A DNA stretch of 49,742 nt from Myxococcales bacterium (lineage in GTDB: Bacteria > Myxococcota > Polyangia > Polyangiales > Polyangiaceae), in assembly GCA_003151595.1 (NCBI GenBank), contig PLXW01000157.1, positions 40,708 to 90,449 on the forward strand. Direction: 5' to 3'. Below are positions 39,839 through 48,871 of this stretch, piece after piece. Position 1 is the first letter of the stretch; each line of letters opens with the position of its first letter. A model generated the notes under the pieces. That model was not told where the DNA came from. It did no database searches and worked only from the letters and a program-made list of their open reading frames with translations. The position numbers and the translations under genes are program-made.

Positions 39839-42774
39839 GGGCAATCGTCCTTCCACGATCCGACCGTGTCCGACACGCTCGTCGTTCCGTTCGCGCCCCA
39901 CGAGGCGACGATCTCGCGGTTGCCGATGTCGGCGCACGCGCCGTCCCCTTCGACGCTCGTCCACGCGCCGCGCGTGAGCTTGTACTTCACGAGCGTCCCC
40001 TCGGTGACCGTGATGGTCCCCGTCGCCGTCGTGCCCGACACGGTGAGCGCCGTGCCGTTCGGGGTCCACCCGACCGCGCTCGACGCGATGTAGACCGTCG
40101 GGTTCGCAGGGGTCTTCGCCGGAAGCGTGACATTGAAGGCGACGTTCACCTGCCGCGGCTGCGCGAGGTCCGACGGCGCGTTGACGACGATCGACTGCGC
40201 GGCGGTGAAGTCGGCGATCGGAATCGTGAGCACGCGCGTCGAGTCCGACCACGTCGCCCCCGCGACGCTCGCGCCGTTCAACGTCACCGCGGTCGGCTGC
40301 GCAGTCACGCCGTGCACGCGCACGTCGACCGATTGCGGCGTCGGCGGCGCGTAGCCTGCGCTCCGCGCGCCGATCGTCAGCGCGAGCCCCGTCGCGTTCA
40401 CGTCGAGCGCGAGCGCCGTCGTCGACGTCGCCCCCTTGGCGTACTCCATCGTCTCGCCATCATCTTCGTGCAGCGTGAGAGACGTCGAGGTCCCCGCCGC
40501 GCCCGGGTAGACATCGAAGTGCCGCGGCACGTCGGGAACTTCGCCGACGTAATCGACGACGTTCTGCTCCGGCACGATGCTCCCGGCCTTCACCAGCACC
40601 GGGATGCGCCCGAGCGGCGCGTTCATCGTGACCGTCGCCGGCCCGGTGTACGAAGCACCCGTGTAGAAGTCGTAGAAGACGCCCGCCGGCAAGTAGACCG
40701 GTCGCGTCGCGACGCCCGCAGCGAGCGCCGGCGCGACGAGGATCGACGCTCCGACGAAGTACTCGTCTTCGTGGTTCTGCGCTTCGGCGTCGCTCGGGTA
40801 GTCGAACCACAGCGGCCGGACGAGCGGTGTGCCTGTCGTGCTCGTGGCGACGAAGCTCTCGTACCAGTACGGCAGGAGCGCGTAGCGGACGGCGAGCATG
40901 CGCTGCGCGAGATCGAGGATCTCGGGACCGAAGGCCCACGGCTCCTGGTTCGCAGAGCCGGTCTGACTGTGCGTGCGGAAGAACGGCGAGAACGCGCCGA
41001 CCTCGAACCAGCGTCCATAGAGCTCCGCGCTCGGCCCGCCGGTGAAGCCTCCGACGTCGGAGCCGACGAACGGAATGCCGCTCACGTTCATCCCCTGGAA
41101 CATCGACGGCTGCATCGCGAGGAAGTCCCACGTGCTCTGCGCGTCGCCTGTCCACACCGCCGCGTACCGCTGCGAGCCGGCGAACCCCGCGCGCGTGAGC
41201 ACGAACGGCCGGCGGTTCGGCGCGACGGCGAGCTGTCCTTCGCGCGTCGCCTTGGCCATGAGCATCGCGTAGACGTTCTTCACTTCGTCGAACGTCGCCG
41301 CTTGCCCGTCGCCGTTCACCGTCGCGCCGAGCGGGAAGCCGGACTTCTGGAAGACCGCCGGCTCGTTCATGTCGATCCACAGGCCTTGCACGCCCGCGCC
41401 CATGAACGTGCCGATCTGATTCCCCCACCACGTCCGCACCGACGGATTGGTGAAGTCGGGGAACACGGCGGCGCCCGGCCAGCACGGCGCTTGAACGGGC
41501 GCGCCTCCGACGTCGGGGATGAAGACGTTCCCTGCGAGCCCGCCGTTGTACGAAGCGTACGTACCACCCGGGTCGTACTTCACGCCGGGGTCGACGATCG
41601 TCGTGAGCTTGAAGCCGTTGTTCGCCAGCGTGGCGATCATCCCCGCGGGGTCGGCGAAGTTCGTCGGGTCCCAGGTGAAGTCGCGGAAGCCGTTCATGTA
41701 GTCGATGTCGAGCCACATGCCGTCGGCCGGCAGATTGTTCTGACGGAACTGGAGCGCGACCTGCTGCACGCGCGCCTGCGGCGTGTAGGTCCAGCGCGAC
41801 TGGTGATACCCGAGCGTCCACAGCGGCGGGAGCGGCGCGCGGCCGGTGAGTCGCGAGTAGCTGGCGACGACCTTGTCAGGCGTGGGGCCGTCGAAGAAGA
41901 AGAGATCCGCGTCGCCCGCGGCGGCCGTCACGGCGAGCGTGTTGGGATCGGCGACGCCCACGTCGAAGCCGGTCTGGTGCGTGTTGTGAAGGAACGCGCC
42001 GATGGCGTGACCCGACGTGGGGAGCGACAGGAAGAACGGATGCGACTGGTAGATCGGGTCGGACGTCGTCTGGTACGCGCCCGACGGATCGCTCCACGCC
42101 GGGTCCGAGTTCCACATCGTGAACGCGCGACCGCGCCGGTTCGCTTTGCCGGTCTTCTCACCGAGCCCGAAGATCGCTTCGCCCGTGGCCAGCGTCTTGG
42201 CGAACGAGACACCCGTGCTCGCTCCGCCGTCGACGCTCGCGCCGTACGAAAACGGCGCCGCCTCGGCCCACAGCGCCTCGCCGGTGGGGACGCTCGTGAT
42301 CGCGATCGCGCACGTCGCGCCGGTGACGTTCACGTCGATGGCCGACGTGCGTACGTGCAACCCCGTCGCCGAGTCGGCGACGAGCGGAGCGTGAGCGCCG
42401 AGGAACTGCGTGAGGTCGGCGACCCACCCGCGATCGATCTGCGCGGCGCCGTTGACCACGTAGTGGAAGCGCACGACGCCGTCGTCGAGGACGGCGACCT
42501 TCAGGTGGAGCGCGCTCGAACAGACGTGATCGACTTCGACGACTTGCGGCGGCGGCCCCGCGTCGATGCTGGCGTCATCGCCCGTGGCGCTGCCGTCTTG
42601 CGGGAGTGAGCCGTCTTGCCCGCCGCCGATCGATCCGTCGGGCGACCCTTTGCCGCCGTCGTCATCCGTGACCGGCGCGTTGCCGTTGCCCGTCGAGCCC
42701 GCGCAGGCGACGCACGCGACCGTGCACGCGATCGCGCACACGAGTGACCGATTCGTCGGGAGCGCCCACTCCAT
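39835..42774 (-). CDS. GH31 alpha-glucosidase lipoprotein with starch-binding C-terminal domain
   Basis: A 979-residue exported GH31 enzyme. Start ATG 42774; the signal peptide contains several Cys, of which Cys21 or Cys24 may be the lipidation site. After a Gly/Asp-rich linker come the N-terminal beta domain and the (beta/alpha)8 barrel. The nucleophile is Asp468 (WIDMNEP) and the acid/base Asp544 (WTGDAQS). The C-terminal ~110 residues (VYIASSAVGW, VKYKLTRGAW, DTVGSWKDDC) look like a CBM20-type starch-binding domain. It is the first gene of the downstream unit. The role is release of glucose from alpha-glucan ends. Confidence 0.93.
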   Translation of the reverse strand: MEWALPTNRSLVCAIACTVACVACAGSTGNGNAPVTDDDGGKGSPDGSIGGGQDGSLPQDGSATGDDASIDAGPPPQVVEVDHVCSSALHLKVAVLDDGVVRFHYVVNGAAQIDRGWVADLTQFLGAHAPLVADSATGLHVRTSAIDVNVTGATCAIAITSVPTGEALWAEAAPFSYGASVDGGASTGVSFAKTLATGEAIFGLGEKTGKANRRGRAFTMWNSDPAWSDPSGAYQTTSDPIYQSHPFFLSLPTSGHAIGAFLHNTHQTGFDVGVADPNTLAVTAAAGDADLFFFDGPTPDKVVASYSRLTGRAPLPPLWTLGYHQSRWTYTPQARVQQVALQFRQNNLPADGMWLDIDYMNGFRDFTWDPTNFADPAGMIATLANNGFKLTTIVDPGVKYDPGGTYASYNGGLAGNVFIPDVGGAPVQAPCWPGAAVFPDFTNPSVRTWWGNQIGTFMGAGVQGLWIDMNEPAVFQKSGFPLGATVNGDGQAATFDEVKNVYAMLMAKATREGQLAVAPNRRPFVLTRAGFAGSQRYAAVWTGDAQSTWDFLAMQPSMFQGMNVSGIPFVGSDVGGFTGGPSAELYGRWFEVGAFSPFFRTHSQTGSANQEPWAFGPEILDLAQRMLAVRYALLPYWYESFVATSTTGTPLVRPLWFDYPSDAEAQNHEDEYFVGASILVAPALAAGVATRPVYLPAGVFYDFYTGASYTGPATVTMNAPLGRIPVLVKAGSIVPEQNVVDYVGEVPDVPRHFDVYPGAAGTSTSLTLHEDDGETMEYAKGATSTTALALDVNATGLALTIGARSAGYAPPTPQSVDVRVHGVTAQPTAVTLNGASVAGATWSDSTRVLTIPIADFTAAQSIVVNAPSDLAQPRQVNVAFNVTLPAKTPANPTVYIASSAVGWTPNGTALTVSGTTATGTITVTEGTLVKYKLTRGAWTSVEGDGACADIGNREIVASWGANGTTSVSDTVGSWKDDCP

Positions 42775-42955
42775 CTGATGACCGCTCCACATCTCGGGCG
42801 ACGCACCCAAAGCGTCAGCCACCGAACACCGAGCTAGCACCGCAGATTCGGGCTCGCCATTCAAAAGTGACTCATACGTGCGTGACGGTTCGCTTGACGC
42901 ATGGAGTCTCGACGCGTCGAGAAACCTCGCGCGCGATGGATGCTAATTTCCGGGC

Positions 42956-43441
42956 GTGATCATTCGTCCCGCGCTCGTCGCCATGCCGCTGCTTCTCCTC
43001 GTTGCCTGCGCGAAGGATCCTCCGCCGCGCGTCGATCCGCCGACGCCGACGACTCCTGTCGCCGCCGCGCCGACGCACGCACCGCTGCAACTCGGTGAGC
43101 CGATCCCCGCGCAGGCCGTGGCTCTCAGGCTCGACGACATCGCGTCGCACGCCGCCGACTACAAGGGCAAGACGATCGAGACGGCCGGCGTCGTCACCGC
43201 GGTCTGTCAGGAGATGGGCTGCTGGATGGAGATCAAAGACGAGAAGAGCGCCGCGCACATTCGGATGCACGGCCACTCGTTCTTCGTTCCGAAGACCGCC
43301 GCGGGGCACCACGCGCGCGTGCAGGCGACGCTCGTCGCGGCCGACGACAAGACGGAGTGCGACGACGAAGGGGGCGACGCGGGAAAGCCGACGACGACCG
43401 CGAAGCTGGAGCTCGACGCGACGGGGATCGAGCTGGATTGA
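42956..43441 (+). CDS. DUF4920-like lipoprotein
   Basis: A 161-residue lipoprotein on the opposite strand inside the glucan locus; GTG start, lipobox LVAC. A Pro/Ala linker precedes the domain, which has ETAGVVTAVCQEMGCWMEI and HIRMHGHSFFVP, a pattern known from DUF4920. The Cys pair could bind metal. Function unknown. It is divergent from the GH31 gene with a 181-bp gap; the REP-like half element follows it directly. Confidence 0.7.
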   Translation: MIIRPALVAMPLLLLVACAKDPPPRVDPPTPTTPVAAAPTHAPLQLGEPIPAQAVALRLDDIASHAADYKGKTIETAGVVTAVCQEMGCWMEIKDEKSAAHIRMHGHSFFVPKTAAGHHARVQATLVAADDKTECDDEGGDAGKPTTTAKLELDATGIELD

Positions 43442-43448
43442 ACCGCGT

Positions 43449-43475
43449 GGATCCTTCGCTGCGCTCAGGATGACA
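43449..43475. repeat. Single half of the REP-like element
   Basis: Read on the minus strand, this segment begins TGTCATCCTGAGCGCAGCGA and goes on to match the left arm of the 33898-33972 element over 26 bases. It lies in the 41-bp gap between two convergent genes, where it may help termination. Confidence 0.8.
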
Positions 43476-43482
43476 ACGTTGG

Positions 43483-45636
43483 TCAGTGCGCGTCGGGACC
43501 GGCGTCGACGAGATCGCTCGGGCTGCTCGAGAAGATGCGGGTCTGGCGGGCGGGGATGCTCGTCGTGGCCGACGACGTCGTGCTCGTCAGGAGCTCGGGG
43601 ATGCCGGTGGGGATCGCCGTCGTCGTGCGATCGGTGTCGCTGCGGTTGATGGCGACGTAGACCGTGTCGCCCGCGATCGACATCGAATAGACCCACAGGT
43701 CCGCGTCGACGTAGAGCGTCTCCTGCGCGCCGCGACGGAGCGCGCCGTGCGCCGCGCGAATCCCGGTGAGCGCCTTGATGCGCGCGTAGAGCCCCTGCTG
43801 GTTCGTTGTGAGGCCGGTCCACTGCATCATGCGGCGGTTGTCGGGATCGCCCGCGCCGGGGAGGCCGATCTCGTCGCCGTAGTAGATGAGCGGCGCCCCC
43901 TTGTTGGTGAGGATCACGGCGAAGGCGTTGGCGAGTCGCTCGTACGCGTTCGGATTCGTGGAGAGCGACGGCTGGCCGCTCCACGCGATCGCCTTGCCGT
44001 CGTCGGCCGAGTTGCTCCACAGCGGAGTGTCTTCGGCGTAGTGGATCGATCGCGGCAAGTCGTGGTTGCCGATGAACGTGCTCATCACCGACGTCACGCC
44101 GTAGTAGTCGATGTTCGATTGATAGAACTGCGCCAGCCCGGTCATCCCCGCCGGCGCGTTGCGCGACCAGTTGAGATCGTCGGGCGTCAGCAGCCCCTGC
44201 GTGCTGCGCATCAGGACCGCTTCGATGAGCCGGATGCGGAGCGGGAAATCGAACTGCCCGTCGAGCTGCGTGCTCGGGTCGACCATGCTCTTGATGAGGC
44301 CGCGATTCTGGAAGTCGTACGTCTCGCCGACCATGTAGAAGCGCTGCGGCGGCGTCTGTTTGGCGAGGATCTGCGAGGCGATCGCGGGGCGCAGCGCGGC
44401 GAGCCAGCTCGGGTCGACCTGCTTGATGGCGTCGAGGCGGAAGGCGTCGTTGCCCGTGTTCGTCACGAGCTGGATGGCGGCGTTGATCGAGAAGTTTCGC
44501 GCGTCGGGATTCGTGTAGTCGTAGTGCGCGAGGTACGGCGCGAACCAGCACGTCGTGTTGAACGGACAGCTGTTCGACGACCCGCAGATGCAGCCGGCGT
44601 TGCCCGTCGTGAACCAGCCGTTGTTCTGGTTCGTCGTGTAGACCGAGCTGCTCGTGTGGACGTGCACCATCGCGTAGTCGAAGAGCACCTTGAGGTTCTT
44701 CGCGTGCGCCGCGGTCACGAGCCCCTGGAGCTCGGCTTCGCTTCCGAAGCACGACTCGGTCTGAGTGGGGTCGGCGGGCCAGTAGCCGTGGTACGCGGAG
44801 TACTGGTGCGTGTCGCCGTTCGTCCCCTGGCCGAGGACGTTGTCGGCGTTCTTGATCGGCACCGTGATCCACAGCGTGTTCACGCCGAGGTCGTTGAAGT
44901 ACCCGGCGTTGATCTTCTGCGTGACGCCGGCCCAATCGCCGCCGAGGTAGTTCGTCGATGACGTGGAGTTGGCCGACGTGCCGGCGACGTTGCAGTTGTT
45001 CGACGACTCGCCGTCGAAGAAGCGATCGATGAACACGAAGTAGATGACCGCGTCGCGCCAGTCAAAGACACCCGCGGGCGGAACCGGCGGCTCGTCGCAC
45101 GTGAACGAGTTGGGGCAGGTGATCGGCGTCTTGACGTTGTTCGTGTCGTTGGTGGCGTCGGTGATCGTCGGCGCGCCCGGGTCGATGGCCCACGTCGTGC
45201 CGTTGACGAAGAGCTTGTACTGAACGGCCTGGTTCCACGGGACGGGCACGCTGACGGTCCACACGTTGCCGACGTGCGTCATCGGATCGCCCACGGTCCA
45301 CGCCGTCGCGGCGTAGCTGCCGCGCAGGACGACGCTGGTCTCGCCGTTGAACGGGTAGGTGAACGTCTCGGCGCACAGCTTGAGCGTGTCGGGGCACTGG
45401 GGAGGGCCGGCGTCGAACGGCGTCGTGCCGCCGCTGCTGCTCCCGCCGCTGCTGCCGTTGTTCGCGCCAGAGCCGTAGCCACTGCCGTTGCCGCCGTTGC
45501 CGGGATCGAAGACGCCGCCGTCGGGGGCGGTGCCGTAGTTCGGGTTCTGCGCTTGATCGTTTCCGCAACCGACGGCGATGCCGGTGACGACGAGCGCGAT
45601 GGAGCCGAAGAGAGCTGCGGCGTGGCGACGGATCAT
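43483..45636 (-). CDS. GH13 lipoprotein with four-Cys domain B (paralogue 2)
   Basis: A 717-residue lipoprotein (lipobox AVGC, Cys24), with a Gly/Ser/Asn-rich linker and a CBM-like N-terminal beta domain. The GH13 catalytic residues are Asp402 (AFRLDAIKQ), Glu438 (VGETYDF) and Asp526 (GNHDLPR). Region I is DYAMVHVH: the Asn of the consensus is Val324, while the following His325 is kept. The four Cys of domain B are 349, 351, 357 and 363 (CIC...C...C), with spacing slightly different from the other two paralogues. It is transcribed 19 bp after paralogue 3. Probably an extracellular alpha-glucan hydrolase or glucanotransferase. Confidence 0.88.
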   Translation of the reverse strand: MIRRHAAALFGSIALVVTGIAVGCGNDQAQNPNYGTAPDGGVFDPGNGGNGSGYGSGANNGSSGGSSSGGTTPFDAGPPQCPDTLKLCAETFTYPFNGETSVVLRGSYAATAWTVGDPMTHVGNVWTVSVPVPWNQAVQYKLFVNGTTWAIDPGAPTITDATNDTNNVKTPITCPNSFTCDEPPVPPAGVFDWRDAVIYFVFIDRFFDGESSNNCNVAGTSANSTSSTNYLGGDWAGVTQKINAGYFNDLGVNTLWITVPIKNADNVLGQGTNGDTHQYSAYHGYWPADPTQTESCFGSEAELQGLVTAAHAKNLKVLFDYAMVHVHTSSSVYTTNQNNGWFTTGNAGCICGSSNSCPFNTTCWFAPYLAHYDYTNPDARNFSINAAIQLVTNTGNDAFRLDAIKQVDPSWLAALRPAIASQILAKQTPPQRFYMVGETYDFQNRGLIKSMVDPSTQLDGQFDFPLRIRLIEAVLMRSTQGLLTPDDLNWSRNAPAGMTGLAQFYQSNIDYYGVTSVMSTFIGNHDLPRSIHYAEDTPLWSNSADDGKAIAWSGQPSLSTNPNAYERLANAFAVILTNKGAPLIYYGDEIGLPGAGDPDNRRMMQWTGLTTNQQGLYARIKALTGIRAAHGALRRGAQETLYVDADLWVYSMSIAGDTVYVAINRSDTDRTTTAIPTGIPELLTSTTSSATTSIPARQTRIFSSSPSDLVDAGPDAH

Positions 45637-45655
45637 GTGGACGGTGCCCTCGCGA

Positions 45656-47830
45656 CTACTGCGCGGAGGTCGCGCAGGCGCTCCCTTCCGGGAAAAGGAG
45701 CTGGAGCGACAATGGCGCGCCCACGGCGTTTGTCAACTCAGGTGAGAGTGACGCTGCGCGTCCGGAGAGGGCATCGACCCACGCGCCGGCCGCGATCCCG
45801 GGGAAAGACGCGGAGAGAGTGGTCGCGTGGCGGAAAAGTAGAACCACGGCGGTGTCGGCGCCGTCGAGCTCGCGGGCGAAGGCGAGGTGCTCGGTGTCGG
45901 CGAAGAGCAAACGGTACGTGCCGCGACGAAGAGAGGCGGAGCACGCGCGGGCTTTGGAGAGGGCGGTGACCGACGTGCGCGTCGCGAGCTGCGCGGCGTT
46001 GAGCGCGGAGTCACCGGGCATCACGCGACGCGAGTCGGGATCGCTGTGACCCACGAGCGCGACCTCGTCGCCGTAGTAGACGACGGGCGCGCCGGGGAGC
46101 GTGAAGACCGCGCCGAGCGCGAGCGCTTGCTTCGCGTACACGTCGCTGTCGATCGGCGGTTGAATCGCCGCGGTCCACCCATCGACGGCACCATCGCCGG
46201 CGCTCTCGGTCGCGAAACGATCGACGTCGTGGTTGCCGATCATCGTAGACATGACCGCGCCGGAGCCGGCCCAGTCGACGATGCCACCTTGGACGGCGTC
46301 GTCGATGTCGCTCATCGGCTCGCTCTCGTCGGCGATCGCGCCGCGCAGCGCCCACATGAGCGGGAAGTCGAACTCGCTGTCGAGGCCCGAGGGGCCGAGC
46401 TGGTACTTGAGGAGATCGAAGTCGCTCTGGCCGACGAAGTTCTCGCCGAGCAGGAACATCGAGTGCGCCGGGTGGTCGTATTTTCCGCGGATCGCGGCGG
46501 CGATTCGCCTCGTCGCGGCGCGCGGCATCATGGGGACGGCATCGATGCGGATGCCGTCGGCGTCGAAACGATCGATCCACCAGAGGACGTCGCCCGTCAC
46601 TTGATCGGCCACCGCCGTGTTTCGCCAGTCGAGGTCCGGCAGGTAGTCGATGAACCAGCAGTCGAGGATGTGCGTGGTCCAATCGCAGGTCGACGACCCG
46701 CAGATGCACGAGCCGTCGGGATGATTGAACCAGCCGGTCTCGAGGTGCGCCTTGGCGTACGGGTGCTGTGCGTGGACGTGATTGGGGACGACGTCGAAGA
46801 GGACGCGGAGGCCGTGGGCGTGGGCGCTGGAGATGAGCGCGTCGACGTCCGACTCGGCGCCGAGGGCGGGCTCGATCGCGCGCGGGTCGATCGGCCAGTA
46901 GCCGTGGTAGCTCGAATACGAACGGCCATCGGTGCCGGCGAACCAGCCGTCGGGGTTCGCGTAGAGCGGCTGGATCCAGAGCGTGGTCACGCCGAGGCGC
47001 GCGAAGTCGCCCGCTTCGATCGCGGCGCGCACGCCGCTGATCGTGCCGCCGGCGCGCGCGCTGGGGACCGACGGCGTGGCGAGCGGCGCGTCGTTGGGGC
47101 CGCGGTAGCGATCGGGCATGAGCTGGTAGATGACTTGATCGCGCGGATCGAACGGCGTCGGTTCGATCCACGCGGTGGCCCACGCAGGATCGGCAGCGCG
47201 CCCTTTGGTGTCGTTCGCGCGGAGCATGAGTGTGTGCTTGCCGGCGGTGAGACCGCTGAACGCGATCGTGATCGCGCCGTTCGCGCCCGTGGTGATCGAG
47301 GAAGGCGCGACTTTCGAGCCGTCGTGCGCGGTGACGGCGAGGGACGACGGATCGATCGGATCGCGTGTGGATGCAGAGACGAACGACGCCTCGATCGTCG
47401 CGTGGCCGTCGGCGGAGCCCGTGGCGTCAGAGACCTGGAGGCCCGGCGTCGCGCAGTCCGCGAGATCGATCCACGTGACCTCTTGATCGCCGAAGTAACC
47501 CGTCGTCGAGACGTTCGCGTCGGTGAGCCACGTGCCGTCTTCGATGATCGCGTAGAGGTGCTCGCCCGGCGTCATGGGGACCGCCAAAGCCAGCCAGCCC
47601 GGCGAGCTCGTGGTGCTCATCGACAGGCCGGGACGCGCCCATGCGTTCCAGTCGCCGACGACTTCGACGTGCGCCGACGCGCTCTGCGGGTGATGCCAGA
47701 CGACGACGCTGCATGATCGCGCCGGCACCGACGCGCTCGCAGGCTCGCTCGACGCGCGGCACGAGGCGAGGGCGCCGAACGCGCTCGCCGTGAGCATCGT
47801 CGCGATCACGGCCATCGCTCCCACCCGCAT
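45656..47830 (-). CDS. GH13 lipoprotein with four-Cys domain B and canonical motifs (paralogue 3)
   Basis: A 724-residue lipoprotein; ATG 47830 gives lipobox LASC (Cys24). A CBM48-like domain (VEVVGDWNAW) and an Ig-like domain precede the barrel. Region I DVVPNH (Asp346, Asn350, His351), region II GIRIDAV (Asp430), region III LGENFVG (Glu463) and region IV GNHDVDR (Asp535) are all standard. Four Cys in domain B (375, 377, 382, 391) have exactly the spacing found in paralogue 1. First gene of the two-gene upstream unit. It is the best guide to the ancestral activity of the three paralogues. Confidence 0.9.
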   Translation of the reverse strand: MRVGAMAVIATMLTASAFGALASCRASSEPASASVPARSCSVVVWHHPQSASAHVEVVGDWNAWARPGLSMSTTSSPGWLALAVPMTPGEHLYAIIEDGTWLTDANVSTTGYFGDQEVTWIDLADCATPGLQVSDATGSADGHATIEASFVSASTRDPIDPSSLAVTAHDGSKVAPSSITTGANGAITIAFSGLTAGKHTLMLRANDTKGRAADPAWATAWIEPTPFDPRDQVIYQLMPDRYRGPNDAPLATPSVPSARAGGTISGVRAAIEAGDFARLGVTTLWIQPLYANPDGWFAGTDGRSYSSYHGYWPIDPRAIEPALGAESDVDALISSAHAHGLRVLFDVVPNHVHAQHPYAKAHLETGWFNHPDGSCICGSSTCDWTTHILDCWFIDYLPDLDWRNTAVADQVTGDVLWWIDRFDADGIRIDAVPMMPRAATRRIAAAIRGKYDHPAHSMFLLGENFVGQSDFDLLKYQLGPSGLDSEFDFPLMWALRGAIADESEPMSDIDDAVQGGIVDWAGSGAVMSTMIGNHDVDRFATESAGDGAVDGWTAAIQPPIDSDVYAKQALALGAVFTLPGAPVVYYGDEVALVGHSDPDSRRVMPGDSALNAAQLATRTSVTALSKARACSASLRRGTYRLLFADTEHLAFARELDGADTAVVLLFRHATTLSASFPGIAAGAWVDALSGRAASLSPELTNAVGAPLSLQLLFPEGSACATSAQ

Positions 47831-47898
47831 CGCGCTCGATCTACCCGCGCGCACAGCGTCTCGCAAACGGCGTGAGCGCGGCGCTTCGCGTCAGAGCG

Positions 47899-48570
47899 TC
47901 AGGCGGGGAACGATGCCCCGGCGCTCCACAGCGCACCAATCACTGCCCACGCCATCGCCAACAGGAGGAGAAAGACCGCGATGACGATCCACTCCATCCG
48001 CTTCAACGCCGCCTGCGACGAGACCAGGCCCCACCCCGTCGCCGCGGTTTGAAGCCCGTTCGCCAGGTGAAACGCGACGCCGAGCGTGCCCAGCAAGTAG
48101 ACAACGAGCGTGGGCGGGTTGAACCGCATCTCGTGCGCGATGTCGGCAAACGCTTCGCCGCGGCCGGTCGTGAGGCGCGGGTGAATCATCGCCAGCCACA
48201 GGTGCGCGCCGAGGAAGAAGAAGACGCCGATGCCCGCCAGGCGCTGGAGCAGGTACTTGAGGTTGGCGTACGCGCCGTAGTGTGTGTTGTTCGGCTGCGA
48301 CGTGAACAACCGCGCGACGCCCCAGATGGCGTGGAGCACGAGCGGCACCAGGACGACGCACCCGGTGATCAGCTGCGCGACGGGGCTCGAGTACGTCGTG
48401 ACCGAGGCTTCCCAGGCGGACGCCCCGGCGAACGCGGCCAGGTTGTTCCACAGGTGGAAGAAGAGCCACACACCGAGAGGCACCACGGCCGCGAACGACG
48501 CCAGGCGCGCGCGGAGGAAGGCGCCATGCGCGGATGCGGTCGCGGTCGAGGTCTTCGCAGCCGGGGACAC
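47899..48570 (-). CDS. sdhC: Succinate dehydrogenase cytochrome b558-type subunit
   Basis: A 223-residue polytopic protein with five hydrophobic segments, GTG start. It resembles the single-subunit di-haem cytochrome b558 membrane anchor of succinate:quinone oxidoreductases (LFFHLWNNL, LVLHAIWG, GAHLWLAMIHPR, GVAFHLANGLQ with candidate haem-ligand His). This anchor passes electrons from SdhB to quinone. No sdhA or sdhB gene follows within the window: the next downstream gene is a GH13 enzyme. The flavoprotein and iron-sulfur subunits are presumably elsewhere. Confidence 0.85.
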   Translation of the reverse strand: MSPAAKTSTATASAHGAFLRARLASFAAVVPLGVWLFFHLWNNLAAFAGASAWEASVTTYSSPVAQLITGCVVLVPLVLHAIWGVARLFTSQPNNTHYGAYANLKYLLQRLAGIGVFFFLGAHLWLAMIHPRLTTGRGEAFADIAHEMRFNPPTLVVYLLGTLGVAFHLANGLQTAATGWGLVSSQAALKRMEWIVIAVFLLLLAMAWAVIGALWSAGASFPA

Positions 48571-48632
48571 GCGAAAGACGTAGGAACAGGGCGCCGGCTG
48601 GCAAGCCGGGAGCGGCGCGAACGCGGGATCGA

Positions 48633-48770
48633 TCAGGCGTCGGGGGGGACGACGTCGGCTTCGGGCTCCGGCTCCGGGCCGTCGCCGGGACTTCGGTGTC
48701 CCGCAGTGAGGCCGTTGAGCAGCAGGAGAAGACCGGCGGCGAGTGTGAGGACGAAGCGGGGGTCGATCAC
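48633..48770 (-). CDS. Possible small single-pass membrane protein
   Basis: From GTG 48770 (AAGAAGG about 9 bases upstream) a 45-residue product is read: IDPRF, one hydrophobic helix (VLTLAAGLLLLLNGL) and a Pro/Glu/Asp-rich tail. The helix and ribosome site support it. In DNA this GC-rich such short open frames are common, so it could be spurious. Confidence 0.3.
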   Translation of the reverse strand: MIDPRFVLTLAAGLLLLLNGLTAGHRSPGDGPEPEPEADVVPPDA

Positions 48771-48871
48771 GGTGGGCGCCTTCTTGAAGTGAGATGCGTG
48801 GAGCGAGCGACGAGAGCTTTGGCGCGCCGGTTCGCCGAGCGGCGACGCTCCCGGCACGCTAGCTTCATCCG

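Noticed and set aside
37577..42609. Two long plus-strand frames across the GH13 and GH31 genes
   Set aside because: They are Arg/Val-rich without motifs and exactly antisense to well-supported glycosidases.
34034..47830. The glucan locus considered as a biosynthetic (glycogen/trehalose) cluster
   Set aside because: All enzymes carry export signals and a porin is present; no glycogen synthase, ADP-glucose pyrophosphorylase or trehalose synthase is seen.
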